64,000 nt of DNA from Rehmannia glutinosa (GCA_016081115.2 CM071930.1:44925335-44989334), one strand, 5' to 3'. Shown: positions 32,673 through 44,992, numbered from the stretch's first letter. The notes: generated by a model not told the origin, from the sequence alone. Made by a program: numbers and translations.

Positions 32673-33400
32673 AGTTGGTTGATTCAGCTTATCAGCTAAC
32701 TCCTCAATGTCTTCTCCATTTACATTAGGTTAATCAAAAACCACATGGATGGACTCTTCTGTGACCATACTCCTCTTGTTTAGCACTCTGTAGGCTTTGC
32801 TTTCAGCTGAGTATCCCAAGAAGATACCTTCATCAGCTTTAGCATCAAAAGCCTTCAAGTTATCCTTTCCATTGTTGTGGATAAAACATTTACATCCAAA
32901 TATTCTAAAATGTGCGACATTTGGCTTTCTCCCTGTCTAAATCTCATAGGGAGTCTTTGCCAGCTGTCTATTTATCGTGCATCTATTTTGAGTATAGCAT
33001 GCAGTATTGATGGCTTCAGCCCAAAATCTTTTAGGCAGCCCATCTTCAGCTAACATGGTCCTTGCAGCTTCCTTGAGAGTTCTGTTCCTTCTTTCTGCTA
33101 CTCCATTCTGCTGTGGAGTCCTTGCTGTAGATAATTCATGAGAAATACCATTTTCAACACAATACTGAGTTATTATTCCATTGACAAACTCAGTTCCTCT
33201 ATCATATCTTATCTTTATAATGGTTTGACTCTTCTCATTTTGAACTCTTTTCATCGATTGAGGTTGAGGTATCTTGAATAGTCATCCACAACTACTAGGG
33301 TGTATTTCTTTCCAATAGTCATCCACAACCAAATAAGTCCATATGCAATAGATGCAATATCCTTGTTGAAGATGGACTTGACTACTCTTTGAATGATGAT
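32673..33400 (-). pseudogene. Sirevirus integrase, copy 2 (damaged N-terminal part)
   Basis: The clean piece 33254-32937 carries the second Asp (IRYDRGTEFVNG) and the Glu (QQNGVAERRNRTLKE) of the DDE triad. The first Asp sits in a rearranged stretch near 33380-33280, where the HMDLFG-like sequence is followed by stops and a short local duplication (ATAGTCATCCACAA occurs twice, near 33276 and 33316). C-terminal boxes FGCKCFIHNN and GIFLGYSAESKAYRV (about 32905-32790) are present. Not functional. Confidence 0.85.
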
Positions 33401-34095
33401 TTGATCTGCTTTCCCATCTGGCATGCATCACAAACACTTTCCTTCTTGAACACTGAGTCTGGTAGTCCTTCTACAAGATTACTCCTTGCAAGCTTGTTGA
33501 TTGTCTTGAAATTCGGGTGACTCGACTTCTTGTGCCTGACCAACTTGATTCGTTTGTACTCTTTTTGCTAGTAGACAAGTTTGGTGTGGCAGTCGACCAA
33601 TCTACCATATACATGTTCTTGTCTGGATCCTTGCAACACTACTTCATTTGATTCAGTGTCTTTGATTTGGCACACTCCCATATTGAATCCAACATTATAG
33701 CCCTTGTCACAGAGTTGGCTGATGCTTAATAGGTTGAAGTTGAGGCCTTCAACGTATGCAACATCTGTGATTTCTAATCCATTTTTCTTGATGGATCCAG
33801 TGCCTCTGATTTCCCCTAGAGCTTCATTTCCTCCAAATATAACTTTTTGCGCCTCTAATCTCCTTGAACTTTGACAAATTTTTCTTGTTTCCTGTCATAT
33901 GTCTGGAACAACCACTATCCATGTACCAGGTTCCTTGGCACTCAGCTGTTCCTTGAACCTGCAATCAAGGAAATTAGTTTTTAGGTACCCATACTTGCCT
34001 GGGTCCTGAGGGGTTAGTGCTGTAAGATGATCCAACCAACCTATAGCCAAATGATCTGACTCTAAGAGGTTGCCATCTATCTGTGCCATAATCAT
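33401..34095 (-). pseudogene. Sirevirus protease and pre-integrase region, copy 2
   Basis: The protease box on the minus strand is WYMDSGCSRHMTGNK, with the catalytic Asp-Ser-Gly intact (complement at 33911-33919), unlike copy 1. GLNFNLLSISQL follows at about 33760-33720 and the pre-integrase NFKTINKLARS and CDACQMGK near 33510-33420. Frame changes occur near 33900 and 33560. Confidence 0.85.
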
Positions 34096-36319
34096 AATTC
34101 ACTTTGCCAAATTGCTTGGGGGTTTTAGGTTCATACAATTGTCTCTTTTGTCTGTATGCATGTGTGTGTGTTTTAGCAATTGCCTTCTTTGGGTAGTTGT
34201 GATATTTCTGAGTGTAGTGCTTGGGTGCATATGTGTGCTGATGATAGCTCTTTTGCATTTGGAATGACCTTTGCTGAGATCTAGGCCTTTGCCATTTTGG
34301 CATGTATTCCATAGGTCTTTGTTGATATTTCACCTTTTTCCAATCAACTTGACTTGGGTAGTTTCTACCATTCCCATCATTTGTGTTCCTTGATAGAACT
34401 TCTGGGGATTCTAGTAGCTCTGTTTCTTCTTCACAGAGTACTTCCTGTTTGGAGTTTGCTGAGGAACTCTACTTGATTTCTTCTCAGTTGTCCTCTCAGA
34501 ATACTCAACTGGCTGTTTTCCTTTTCCTTTATATCCAAGGCCAGTTTATTTGTGATTGTGCTTTAGAGTGAATGTGTGAGCAACATTTGGTGTCTTGGAT
34601 TTTTGAGATGTTTCATTACTTGAAGATCCTTTTTCCAAGATCACTCTTGGAGTTTGACTATGCACAAAGGAATTGAATCCTATGCTTGTCTTGTCTCCAC
34701 ATTCTTTTTGGCTCATGATAAGGTCATCCAATGATTTAGATGCATTTGTGAATGAAGCAATCACATTTTTGAGATCATTTTGTCTCTTTTCTATAGCCGA
34801 TATCTCTGCTATTAGTTTAGCATTCTCAGCTTTCAGCTCTTTGTTCTCATCAGCTATGTGACTTAGAGTACTCAGCTCCTTAGTCAGCTGTGAGTTTTGG
34901 CTTTTGAGCTGGTTGTTTTCCTCATTTAATAATGTGTGTGAGGATTTAATGTGCTCAAAGTCTTTCATCATTTTTCCTAATGAATCATAAAGATCTGTGG
35001 GTGATGAAGTGTGTGTGTCACAATCACTATCACTAGAATCTGAGTGAGATGAGTTAGAATGTACCTCATCTTCTTGATCAGGTTGATTTTGTTCTTTAGC
35101 CATTAGACAGATCATAGCTTCTTCTTCAGAATCACTTGAGTAGTCAACTTCACTACTCTTTGAGTCTGCTGTATCCTTTGACTTAGTTTGTTTGTGATCT
35201 CAAAGTGACCAACATTGCTCTTTTCTTTTCTTGTCTTCTTTCTCTGAAGACTTTTATTTCTTCTTCATTTCTGTATTTATTGACTACAGGATATGGACAG
35301 TCAATAGAAAAGTGTCCTGGTTGTCTGCAATTCCAACACATGTTTTCAAATTTTTGATCAGCTCTCTCATTTCTTGGGTTGTCAGGTTTTTGATATTCGA
35401 CCTTTTGATACTCAGCTCTCTTTGGTGGCCTATCTTCCCTTGAGTTGGAGGGAGCTGAATGTCTTCTGGAGGATTCACCTTTATTTCTCTTGTAGTTCTT
35501 GTTGAAGAACTTGTTGAATCTTTTAACCATCAGTGCAATCTCCTCCTGGTCAATGATTTCTTTGGTCTCAACTTACTTCCCTTCCTTGACTATGAGTGCA
35601 GCTGTTTTGGGTACAACTGTCTCCTCTTGATCTTTTCTTCTCAGCTCAAATTCATAAGCTTTGAGGTCTGAGAATAGTTCATGATTGGATGTTTTTGATA
35701 GGTCCATAGAGTGCCTTAGAGCCATGGTCTTCATTTCCCACTCAGCTGGGAGGCTCCTTAGTATCTTCATGCACATTTCCTTTTGTGTGTATTCCTTTCC
35801 AAGTGCTAAGAACTCATTTGTAATTTCAGTGAATCTAGCATCCAGCTGATCCATTGTCTCACCTGTAAGCATTTTAAAGTTTTCAAATTTTTGAACAACA
35901 ACAGATAATTTGTTTTCCTTAATTTGCTCAGATCCTTCACAAATTAAAGTTAGTTTATCCCAGATTTCTTTGGCTGTCTTGCAAGATTTGACTTTGTTGA
36001 ACATGGCTTTGTCCAAAGTCTTGTAAAGTATATCATTGGCCACATTGTTTAGGTTGTATCTTTTTCTGTCATCATTTGTCCATTGACTCTTGGTTTTTCA
36101 ACCATAGTCGGGTCTAGGAGGAGCGACCTCCTCTCCTTCACTTGCAGCAGACTCTCCTTGCAAACTGTGGTGTGTTCACCTTCATTATTTGGTGTCCCAT
36201 CCTCTATCACTATCCACATCTCATCATGTAATCTTTGATAGATGAGCCTGCATACGTATTTTCCAGTCATCAAATTCTTCAATGGTGAACATAGGAATGC
36301 GTGTCAAATTTGTTTTCAT
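34096..36319 (-). pseudogene. Sirevirus gag, copy 2 (capsid, zinc knuckle, coiled coil; broken)
   Basis: ATG at 36319 (continuing NLTRIPMF as in copy 1). The capsid domain is frameshifted near 36240 and 36050, then open 36043-35573 (AKEIWDKLTLICEGS, KILRSLPAEWE) to a stop. The same frame resumes at 35530 with the zinc knuckle CWNCRQPGHFSIDC, which has all four ligands, unlike copy 1. After a frame change, 35115-34546 holds the Ser/Asp stretch and a good coiled coil (NEENNQLKSQNSQLTKEL, ENKELKAENAKL). The basic Gln/Tyr/Lys tail is at 34333-34000. It packages element RNA in the family. Confidence 0.87.
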
Positions 36320-36433
36320 GATAATAACTTTGCTGTTATAAAAATGGCTTTTGAAAGAACAAGTGTTAAGAACTTTTTTCAAAGATTGGAGATCTAGTTC
36401 AGTAACCAGTGTGGAAGGCTCAATGAACTAACC

Positions 36434-36445
36434 GCTCTGATACCA
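36434..36445 (-). other. Primer-binding site, Sirevirus copy 2
   Basis: Complement reads TGGTATCAGAGC, an exact initiator tRNA-Met site, two bases from the LTR. Confidence 0.9.
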
Positions 36446-36447
36446 CT

Positions 36448-38016
36448 TATAGGTCCCAAGGGGTGTGAGTAAGGTTTAGAAGGGGGGGTTGAATAAACCT
36501 TACCAACTTTTCGATTTTAGTCCTTTTAAAATATTACAGAGTTAAATACACAACTAAGTCCTTGAGGGACAGCTAAGTTAGTTAACCAGTAGAGTTAGCC
36601 ACTCAACATACTCGATTGAGCTATTGATAGAATAACTCAGCTGTTTAGTCTAAACCTTAACTTGGCTGTGATGAAATTTTCAGCGGAAGACTTAACACCC
36701 TTGAATTTGGTTTAAGTTTGTTTTAACACTTGGTTTTAACACTTTGTTAATTATCAGTTGGATAGCAAATTATCAGCAGATATAGAATGATATGCCGAAA
36801 TTAAATGCTGAAATGTAAATGACACAATAATTTTTATAGAGGTTCGAAGATGGGGTAATTCTTCTACTCCTCTCTTCTCCAACTCCTGGAGGAATCCACT
36901 AAGTATTGATCAGAGTACAAAGTGGATATCACCCGATACAAGTCTTGATCACACACGGTGACTTGATCCTTTGGGACTCGATCCGGAGATGCCTTGGTCA
37001 CACGGTGGCTTCTCGTTCGACTCGGCTTCTTCTTCGGGGCGGCGCTTTGCTACTTGACTCACTTGCTCAAGCTTCTTGGATTTGATCACGAAGCCCTCCA
37101 ATAACTTGAGACTGGTTCAACCTTGAACTTTTCTACAGTCCTCCTTGGAAAGTAGACCCCTTTTGATTCTTCAAAAGTTTCCTCTTCAACAATTTGAAGT
37201 TGTCTTTCCTTCACAGCTTGGTGTTGGATCGATTTCCTTCGAAATTTAGGCTTAAGGATTTGCTTGAATAACTTGAGAATATTTTGCAGTTTACAGTTCG
37301 AATAATAGCTTGAATGCTCGTGGTTCAGGTGTTCAAGGTAACCTTTTCTCAAAGTGATTCCTCAGCCTTTTATAGTGAACTTTCAAAAATCTGCCCGTTG
37401 AAGAGATATGCTGATTTTTAAAAGTCACTTGTGTTCATTGGCTTGTCTTGTTGCAGTCCTTGATGTTGACATTTCCTCGTATTAAATGTCTTGCAGCTTT
37501 CCAGGTTCTGACACAAGGTGCAGTGTTTCCCATTGGTTTATTCCTTTTGCACGCTTCAGGGACTGAGCACTTTAAGACATGGCATCATGGAAATATTACT
37601 TGTTTAGGTAATATTCTTGACTTCTGTGCAACGGATTCCTTTCAGTTGACTCCTCTTTGCAGCTCCCTTTTCCCCGGGTGACTTGAGTCTGCTCCAATGA
37701 TTGAAAGACTCATCTGTTACTTCAACTTGACTTGGCTTCTTGAGTTGACTTGGTGACACTTCACACACCGTATCTTAGCCGATACTTCTTGATCGAGTTC
37801 TTGACTCTCCTCCTTGCCATACTCAATTTTTTTTCACAAGTGGAGTTTTCATTTTAGCCTTCAGTTGACTTCTTGTATATCCAGGCATAGCTGACTTGAC
37901 TCAGCTCGTACAGCCCTATCTATTACAATATAAATTACAAGGAAAATGGGGTGCCAACTTTCTAGTCTAAGTTTTATATGGCATTCATCAAAATCTAAGC
38001 AATAAATTTCCCAACA
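36448..38016 (-). repeat. 5' LTR of Sirevirus copy 2
   Basis: 1569 bp. In element orientation it starts TGTTGGGAAATTTATTG and ends GGGACCTATA; the last two bases are TA instead of CA, a mutated terminus. TATA box at 37367-37374 (complement), CTCTTCAACGG box at 37395-37406 (complement). Frames inside it such as 37352-37086 are not genes. Confidence 0.9.
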
Positions 38017-38431
38017 GTGTTGGACATATATCATAACTATTATACTGAATTTAGAGGAAAGCAATTACTCCAAATGTTCTATTATTATATCAATAAATTG
38101 GGTCATTTTCCCAGCGAGTTCCTTGATCTGAGTCAATTGCATGGCAATAACCTTTCCTATAATGTCTATATAAAAAGACTAATATCAGAATTTGCACAAA
38201 TTGAAAATATTTACTGATAGTATATATTAGTATTTTTACGAAAAAAACAAATGGTGTATACCGAATAGTATGGTCTCATCGACCTTCTCCACATTAGATA
38301 ATTCTGCAAAGCTCTTAAACTTATATAAAAATCTATGAAATGTTTATTCATGCATTTGAATGACGCGAGTCTTGCCATGAAAAATAATTTTGTATCTTAT
38401 AGTTGATGTCCTATATTTAACGATGTTATTC
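38017..38431 (+). other. Short spacer between elements, left part of gypsy B target
   Basis: 415 bp of AT-rich DNA interrupted by gypsy B and continuing at 47626. A 66-codon frame (38017-38217) contains LGHFPSEFLDLSQLHGNNLS, faintly like a leucine-rich repeat, but one imperfect unit is not enough to call a gene. Confidence 0.4.
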
Positions 38432-38436
38432 GAAAC
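38432..38436. repeat. Target-site duplication GAAAC, left
   Basis: GAAAC directly before gypsy B, identical to 47621-47625. Confidence 0.92.
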
Positions 38437-40857
38437 TGTAGCGCCCCAATTTTGAAAAATGTAGTTTTGGGCTTAAGGAGCGCTACATTAGTGTGTACCT
38501 AACTTTAAATAACTTTCGATCTAGACAGAGCATTTCAAGTAATAAACATCAATAACCGCGCTCACAGGCGGGTTAACCCAATTCACAAAATACAGCGGAA
38601 GCATTATATAAGTAGATAAGTCACATCTCATCTCAACAACAAACAAATGTAAGTTTATTTACAGACTTCAATTTATCAGTTCAAAGTTTAAGAAAGAGGG
38701 AATAGGGACTTTGGGACTCCAAAAATATTTCATCATGCCCATGACTTCGTGTCGTGCCTCGCCTCAATCTGAAAGATGTAATATGGGGTGAGTGCTATGA
38801 AAATACACTTAGTGGGGTACACTTAAGCAACTGCATAATTAATTATAACTATCAGAGATGCATCATACATGGCATTTATATGGACGAACCGTAACTTTGC
38901 AATATGTACGAGCTCATAATGTGAAGTGATCGTCACCACAACACATAAATGTGTAACATGTACAATACAACCGCAACATGGGATTCATGCAAAATATACT
39001 AATAATGATTAATTAAATACTCAACTTGCATTGAATAGCAATAGTACACGGTTAAGTGTAAAGGTAACCCCACCTTTTTATGTGCAAAATGATTGTGCAG
39101 GATGCAAGTCCTAGTTCCCGAGCTCAATCTCATTTCCTACACAAAATAGCACAATATGTCTTAGAAGCCTTGAATGAAAATATAATAATATATAATAATT
39201 TAAATATACTAGAGAAATCTATCCTAAATATTTAGGGGCATTTGGATGTGAAATGAAGAAATTAGAGGCGAAACAAAATAATAAGGATGTTCGGGTCTTG
39301 TTTTCTTGAAGTTGAAAGATTTATGGGTAATATTATGATTTTGAATAGACCTCGCGTATGAGAAGGGTATAATGAGACTATGGTTCAAATTTGAGCTTAA
39401 TCGGAGTTCGTTTGACCCTTTCCGGGTCGAAAACGAGAAAGTTAGGACTTAAGGAATGTTAATTAAAAAGGTTTGGGGTAGTTCAGTGAATTTTGAAAAT
39501 TAGTTCAAAATATTGGGGGTCATATGGAATTTTTAGATAAGCTGATTTGGGAGGACTAAAGTGAAACTTGGAGGGGGTCAAACTGAAGTTTCCGAAAATT
39601 GCAAGCAAGTCAAAAAAAATTTCAAATTCTGTTTGGCCTCCCCAATACTTCTAGTTTTCACTCCTTCACATCCCCACCGCCGTTTGCCACCTTCCCGACC
39701 TCCGACGCTACCCCGAACCAGCAGCCCTCGCTGCCGAGGACCCCTCCCACCCAACCCCTAACCATTTTCGGCCACTATTGGCCGGAAAATACACGCGCGC
39801 ACACACACACACACACACCTCACGCACACAGCGGCGGCGCTTCGTGCGTCACCGCCACTTACCAGCACCTCAACCCAACCCCCAGACACCTCCTACACCT
39901 AACATGGTGGCCTCCGGCCATGTGAACGGAGAGAGTAAAAGAGCAAAACGGGAAATAGATAAAAAAATGGCAAAAATGGAAGAAAATTTCGTAAAACTTT
40001 CGACTTCGATCAGGGCGGAAACAAACTCCAATCAAGAAATTGATCGGTGAGATTTGAAGCCCTTGAAGAGATGAAGAGAATGGTATAAGGCTCATAAATT
40101 TTGGTCCAGTGGATCGCCGGGAATCAACGGTCAAAGATGGCATCATCGGTGAATTTGGGATAGGGTTTTTAGAAACGTCTCCAGTGATTTGTCGGCGATC
40201 TAGAGCTCTGATCTGAGATTGGGAGGTGGCGTTAGAAACTAATTGAATGGGCTTTCTAACGGTATAAGGTTTGTGAAAATCCAACGGTCAGATCTCCGTA
40301 GATCTAGGTCAAAGATTTTGAAATTTTAACTTTACCGGCGATTTGCCAGCTAACAGGGATTCAAATCAAAATTCCGACTTTGGATTTGGAATGAGGGCGA
40401 CGAAAGGGTTCGAATAAGTTATGAGTTGTTAATTTTCATCGCCGATGGCCGGCGGTGGTGTGGTGGTGGACCGGAAATCCACCGGAAAAGTTGAAGGATG
40501 AGAGACAAAAATCCTACCTTATTTAGAATGTTTCTAATTTTGGATATTACTAAATGTAGAAATGACTATATAGTAAGTATTAAATGGCCTTTTTAAAATG
40601 GGTTTGGTGATTTGGGCCACAAATAAACTGAAAGAAGGCTTAATTGTATCGTAATTGGACTCGAAATAATTCGGTTTTAAATTAAAAATAGTAGGAAGCC
40701 CCGTAATTAAAATATTATTTTTTCTACCCGAATTGTATAATTTAAATAATAATCTTAATTAGCTATAAATTCCCAAGAAATTACTAATCTAATACCTTAA
40801 AATTGCAAAAGATTTACCCTAAATTTTGAGATTCAAATTCTAATATCGGGTATTACA
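38437..40857 (-). repeat. 3' LTR of gypsy element B
   Basis: 2421 bp, TGTAGCGCCCCAA to ATCGGGTATTACA on the plus strand. Contains a CA microsatellite (about 39797-39818) in an unusually GC/CpG-rich stretch (39660-39910). Frames there (for example 39599-39925) are Pro/Thr-rich composition effects, repeated in the other LTR, and not genes. Confidence 0.92.
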
Positions 40858-40870
40858 CCCTTCCCCACTA
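40858..40870 (-). other. Polypurine tract, gypsy element B
   Basis: Complement reads GTAGTGGGGAAGGG up to the LTR edge, a purine-rich primer for plus-strand synthesis next to the 3' LTR. Confidence 0.75.
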
Positions 40871-40892
40871 CGAAAAATTTCATCCTCGAAAT

Positions 40893-41336
40893 TCAGAACT
40901 TACTAATTGTCGGAAGATTTGGATATTTGTCCTTCATCACATCTTCTCTTTCCCATGTCACCTCCTCTTTTCCATGCCTACTCCATTGCACTTTAACTAA
41001 AATAACATCTCCATTTCTTAAGGAGTGTATTTTTCTATCAAGAATCGCCACTGGAAACTCCTCATAAGTCAAATTTTCTTTAACTTGAATAGCTTCTTGA
41101 TTAATGATATGACTCGGATCAAACATGTATCTTCTTAACATAGACACGTGAAACACATCATGCACTCCGGATAACTCTGGGCATAGTGCTAACTTATAGG
41201 TTACTTCTCCAATTCTTTCAAGAATTTCATAAGGACCAATGTATCTCGGTTTCAACTTTCCTTTCTTTCCAAAACGTACTACTTCTTTAGTTGGTGCTAA
41301 TTTTAGAAATACTTTGTCTCCAATCTGAAATACCAA
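40893..41336 (-). pseudogene. Gypsy B integrase C-terminal domain with chromodomain-like tail
   Basis: A clean 147-codon minus-strand frame. It opens with the GPY/F module: FLKLAPTKEVVRFGKKGKL, then RYIGPYEILERIGEVTYKLALP-like, then VHDVFHVSMLRRY. After a linker comes the chromodomain-like segment: PVAILDRKIHSLRNGD, LVKVQWSRHGKEEVTWERE, ending DKYPNLP. In chromoviruses this tail directs integration to heterochromatin. Only the hydrophobic core of the chromodomain is visible; the aromatic cage of histone-binding chromodomains is not obvious, as is usual for this group. This frame is the end of pol, just before the polypurine tract. Confidence 0.88.
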
Positions 41337-42160
41337 ATCCTTTCTTCGTTTATCAACGTACGACTTCTGTTGATCCTAAGCAATCTTAATTCTCTTCTTG
41401 ATGAGATCAATCTTTTCTAATGTTTTCTCAACAATATCTGGTCCAATTATTCTTTTCTCTCCAACCTCATCCTAGTATAAAGGGGATCTGCACTTACGTC
41501 CATATAGTGCTTCATACGGTGCCATTTTGATCGTCGCTTGATAATTGTTGTTATAAGAAAATTCTACTAATGGTAAATGTTCTTCCCAACTTCCTCCTAG
41601 ATCCAATACTACAACTCTCAATATGTCCTCCAGAGTTTGTATTGTTCTTTCTGACTGTCCATCTGTTTGGATGGAATGCGGTACTAAAGCTGAGCTTAGT
41701 TCCCATGGCACTCTGCAAGCTTTGCCAAAACTTAGAGGTGAATCTCGTGTCTCTGTCTGATACAATTGTAACTGGGACTCCATGCAGCTTTACAATCTCT
41801 GCTAGATATGTCGGGGCTAATTTATCTAACTTATACATCATCTTGACTGGCAAGAAATGAGATGACTTCATCATGCGATCCACTATGACCCAAATAACTT
41901 CGTTTCCTCATGCAGTTCCTGGCAATCCTATAACAAAATCTATCATTATATCCTCCCATTTCCATTCACGTATTTCGAGAGGTCTCAGTAACCCTGATGG
42001 TCGTTGATGTTCACTTTACTTGTTGTTGACACGTCATGCATCTCTGTACAAAAGACCCTATACTTCTCTTCATGTTTCTCCACCAAAATGTCTTTCTTAG
42101 ATCTTGATACATTTTAGTACCTCCAGGATGTGCGGTATATGGCGTGCAAGTGCCCCTTCC
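41337..42160 (-). pseudogene. Gypsy B integrase finger and catalytic core (broken)
   Basis: Minus strand, in order: finger residues HPGGTKMYQDLRK, FWWRNMKRS and RCMTCQQ (about 42140-42020); then stops; then the core, with Asp in VDRMMKSSHFLPV (41883), Asp in IVSDRDTRFTSKFW, and Glu in QTDGQSERTIQTLED, reached by a frameshift near 41670. The end has FSYNNNYQATIKMAPYEALYGRKCRSPL. All three catalytic residues are present, but at least two frame breaks separate them. Integrase inserts the cDNA. Confidence 0.9.
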
Positions 42161-43019
42161 ATGATTTCTCTTCGTAATTGTTCATCTTTCAGCACACATA
42201 AATGGTTCCCAAACATTAGTGCTCCGTCATCAGCCTCTTTAAATCATTTTTCATTCCCATATTTTGTTCGATTTCTCAACATCATCAGAAACTTGTAATT
42301 CTTTTGATCATTCACTATTCTGCTCCTGAGAGTAGGTTGGACTATCATTGCCGCTATTATTGCCTTCGTGGTATTTGGTGGGACAATGACGTCAATTCTT
42401 AGCTTAGTAAAATCTTTGATAAGTTGTTCTTGGCGCGTCAACATGCAATTCAAACCTTCATGATTCTTTCTACTCAAGGAGTCAGCCACTATGTTTGCTT
42501 TTCCAGGGTGATATAAAATTGTACAATCATAATCCTTGACCAATTCCAACCATCTTCTTTGTCTCATGTTCAATTCTTTCTGCTCAAAGAAGTAATTCAA
42601 GCTCTTATGATCGGTATATATTTCACATTTCGCTCCATATAGATAATGTCGCCAAATCTTCAAGACGTGTACTACCGCTAACTCTAAGTCATGAGTCGGG
42701 TAATTTTGCTCATGAGGCTTCAGATTTATGCGGAGGCATAGGCAACCACTTTGTTGTGTTGCATTAGAACACATCCTAATCCTTGCTTAGACGCATCACT
42801 GTAGATGACGAACCCTTCTGATCCGTCTGGTATTATCAAAACAGGAGCAGTGATTAACCTCTTCTTTAGTTCTTGGAAGCTTTTCTCGCATTTTTCGGAC
42901 CATTGAAACTTCACACCTTTATGAGTTAGTTGTGTCAAAGGTAATGCGATCTTCGAGAATCCCTCAATAAATCTCCTATAATAACCCGCCAAACCAAGAA
43001 AACTTCGTACTTCATTCAC
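42161..43019 (-). pseudogene. Gypsy B RNase H and connection
   Basis: 43019-42726: connection VRSFLGLAGYYRRFIEGFSKIA and the first Asp in YSDASKQGLGCVLMQ. 42774-42244 (frame change in the overlap): THDLELAVVHVLKIWRHYLYG with the catalytic Glu, YTDHKSLNYFF with the next Asp, QRRWLELVKDYDCTILYHPG and NIVADSLSRK. All catalytic residues are kept. The long C-terminal stretch to 42161 leads to the integrase finger. Confidence 0.9.
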
Positions 43020-43800
43020 ATTAGTCGGTGTCTTTCAATTCCTTACAGCTTCAACCTTGACTGGATCAACCTCGATCCCTCGATCTGAGACGATGTGTCC
43101 AAGAAACACCAATTGTTCCATCCAAAATTCACACTTCTTGAATTTGGCATATAGTCGTTCTTTACGTAATGTCTCCAACACAATTCTAAAATGCTCTTCA
43201 TATTGCTTCTTGTTCCGTGAATATATCAAAATATCATCTATAAACACGATTATGAAGTTGTCCAAGTAAGGATGAAATGCTCTGTTCATTAAATCCATAA
43301 ACATGGCAAGTGTGTTGCTAAGTCCAAAAGGCATCACTACAAACTCATAGTGACCATACCGGGTTCTGAAGGCAGTTTTGGGTATGTCATTTTCCTTAAC
43401 TTTCACTTGATGATATCCAGACCTTAAGTCAATTTTAGAAAACACACGCACCCTTCAACTGGTACAAATCCTCAATCCTCGACAATGAGTACTTATTCTT
43501 TGTTTAGTTCTCGGTAGTCTATACGCATCCTGAATGACCCATCCTTCTTCTCTACAAATAACACTGGTGCGTCCCATGGCAATACACTAGGTCGAATAAA
43601 CTTCTTATCCAACAACTCTTGTAACTACACTTTTATTTCTTGTAATTCTTTTGGTGCCATTCTATATGGTGCTTTTGATACTGGACCTGCTCCAGGCACT
43701 ATGTCTATTACAAATTCCACTTGTCTATCTGGTGGAATGCCAGGTAAATCTTCAGGAAAAATCTCTTTTTATTCTCGTACAATTGTCACTTCATCAATTG
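43020..43800 (-). pseudogene. Gypsy B reverse transcriptase (broken)
   Basis: The clean part is 43451-43035: FSKIDLRSGYHQVKVKENDI, YGHYEFVVMPFGLSN, and FIIVFIDDILIYSRN with the catalytic Asp pair, ending in FLGHIVSDRGIEVDP. The N-terminal part (about 43660-43460) is readable as EKKDGSFRMRIDYRELN, but a deletion right after it removes most of the VTIKNKYPLPRID segment, and a stop lies near 43625. Element A has this segment. RT copies element RNA into DNA. Confidence 0.9.
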
Positions 43801-44316
43801 TCACTTCTCTCAAATCAGTGCTCATTACATTTACCAAGTAAGCCTCACATTTATCCTTTCTCAATGCTTTCATGGCTTTCATACCGATATTACTCGGGGT
43901 ATAGATCTCACTTTTGTCCCATGAAAAATGAATTCTTTTCCATAACAACTTGGGAATTCCACTTCCTACTCATGGCACCTAATTATTGCACGATTCGCTC
44001 TATGCCAATCCATTCCCAAAATCACATCAAAATCCATCATATTTATCACATGTAAATCGACCAATAAATTCCTATCTTTAATTCCTATTTCCATTCCCCG
44101 ATACACTTGGTCAGTATTGATCATCTGTCCAGATGGTATCCTAACTTCCAATACGTCATCTATTTTGACACTATCACATCCCAACTTTCTAAATAACTTA
44201 GTAGAAATAAAGAAATGCGTAGTCCCGGTGTCAAATAAAATGAGAGTAGGTAGCTTAGATATAGTCAAAATACATGTCATAGCGTCTGGGTCCTTGGCTG
44301 CTTCCTCTTGAGTCAT
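43801..44316 (-). pseudogene. Gypsy B aspartic protease
   Basis: The open frame 44316-43966 carries the catalytic triplet in LILFDTGTTHFFIS (Asp-Thr-Gly) and the second box DFDVILGMDWHRANRAII, so the active site is intact, unlike element A. It overlaps the end of the gag frame by a few bases in another frame. Only damaged sequence lies between 43966 and the RT lead-in. It would cleave the Gag-Pol precursor. Confidence 0.88.
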
Positions 44317-44992
44317 AGCAAAGACTCGTGCTTTTTCAGCCTTTTGTTTCCTTTATTACCTTCTCTTGGATTCTTCGCTTCTGGACAATTTTGGATAGTG
44401 TGGTTTGGTTTCTTACAGCGGTAACAAATCCCTTTTCTATACAGACATTCATCCCTATGATTCTTCCCACACTCTGGGCACTGAGGTTTATCCCCCTGGG
44501 TACTTGTTCCAGTATATTCACCAGTTCTTGCTTGCTTGTTCTGTGGGCCGATATTAGCTTTTCCACGATTAGTATTGTCCCATTTCCTTTTCTCAATTAC
44601 GATTTGAACCTTTCTGTTTCCCAAATCTGAATTGAGTCGGGCTGCAATCTCCAAAGCCCTTTCAACAGTGTCTGCATATGTGGTAGTCTTCATAGCTGCC
44701 AAGATGCTGCTGATCTCAGTGCGTAACCCTTGTTCAAAACATCTAGCCTTATCATATTCAGTGCTCACCAAACTAGTAGCGTACCTAGATAACTAGTTAA
44801 ACTTCCTCTCATACCAGTGACTGTCATTGATCCTTGTTTCAGGTGTATGAATTTATCCCATCTTTTCTTTTCACGGTAAGATAATGGCAAGTAATTTTGC
44901 ATAACCACATCATTAAATTCTTGCCAAGTCAGAGCCCCAATCATGTATAATATGGGAGGCAAGGCTCCAACATAGCATTGATCATGTAACAT
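44313..44992 (-). pseudogene. Gypsy B gag, C-terminal part (N-terminus deleted)
   Basis: Two minus-strand frames. 44992-44765 is the end of the retrotransposon capsid domain (TWQEFNDVVMQNYLPLS, KRWDKFIHLKQGSMTV). 44771-44313 has the rest (KARCFEQGLRTEISSILA) and the nucleocapsid: CPECGKNHRDEC and a full zinc knuckle CYRCKKPNHTIQNC. Only about 185 bp separate the first frame from the primer site, so the normal N-terminal 100-200 residues of Gag are absent; a deletion is the simplest explanation. A frameshift near 44770 breaks what is left. Confidence 0.87.

Larger units (their letters stand above)
24932..38016 (-). mobile_element. Sirevirus-like Ty1/copia element, copy 2 (3' LTR truncated)
   Basis: A minus-strand relative of copy 1: 5' LTR 36448-38016, primer site 36434-36445, gag, protease, integrase, RT, RNase H, aORF, polypurine tract 25565-25575, and a 633-bp remnant of the 3' LTR (24932-25564). 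Gene order and boxes match copy 1, but sequence differences are frequent, so the two are separate insertions and not a recent duplication. Frameshifts and stops occur in every gene. The missing LTR end removes the left target duplication; the right flank begins GTGTT. Confidence 0.87.

Noticed and set aside
38017..38217. Possible leucine-rich-repeat fragment
   Set aside because: Only one imperfect repeat-like stretch (LGHFPSEFLDLSQL) in AT-rich DNA; too little for a gene call.
39599..39925. 108-codon Pro/Thr/His-rich frame
   Set aside because: It is in the gypsy B LTR, driven by CA repeats and CpG-rich sequence, and reappears disrupted in the other LTR.
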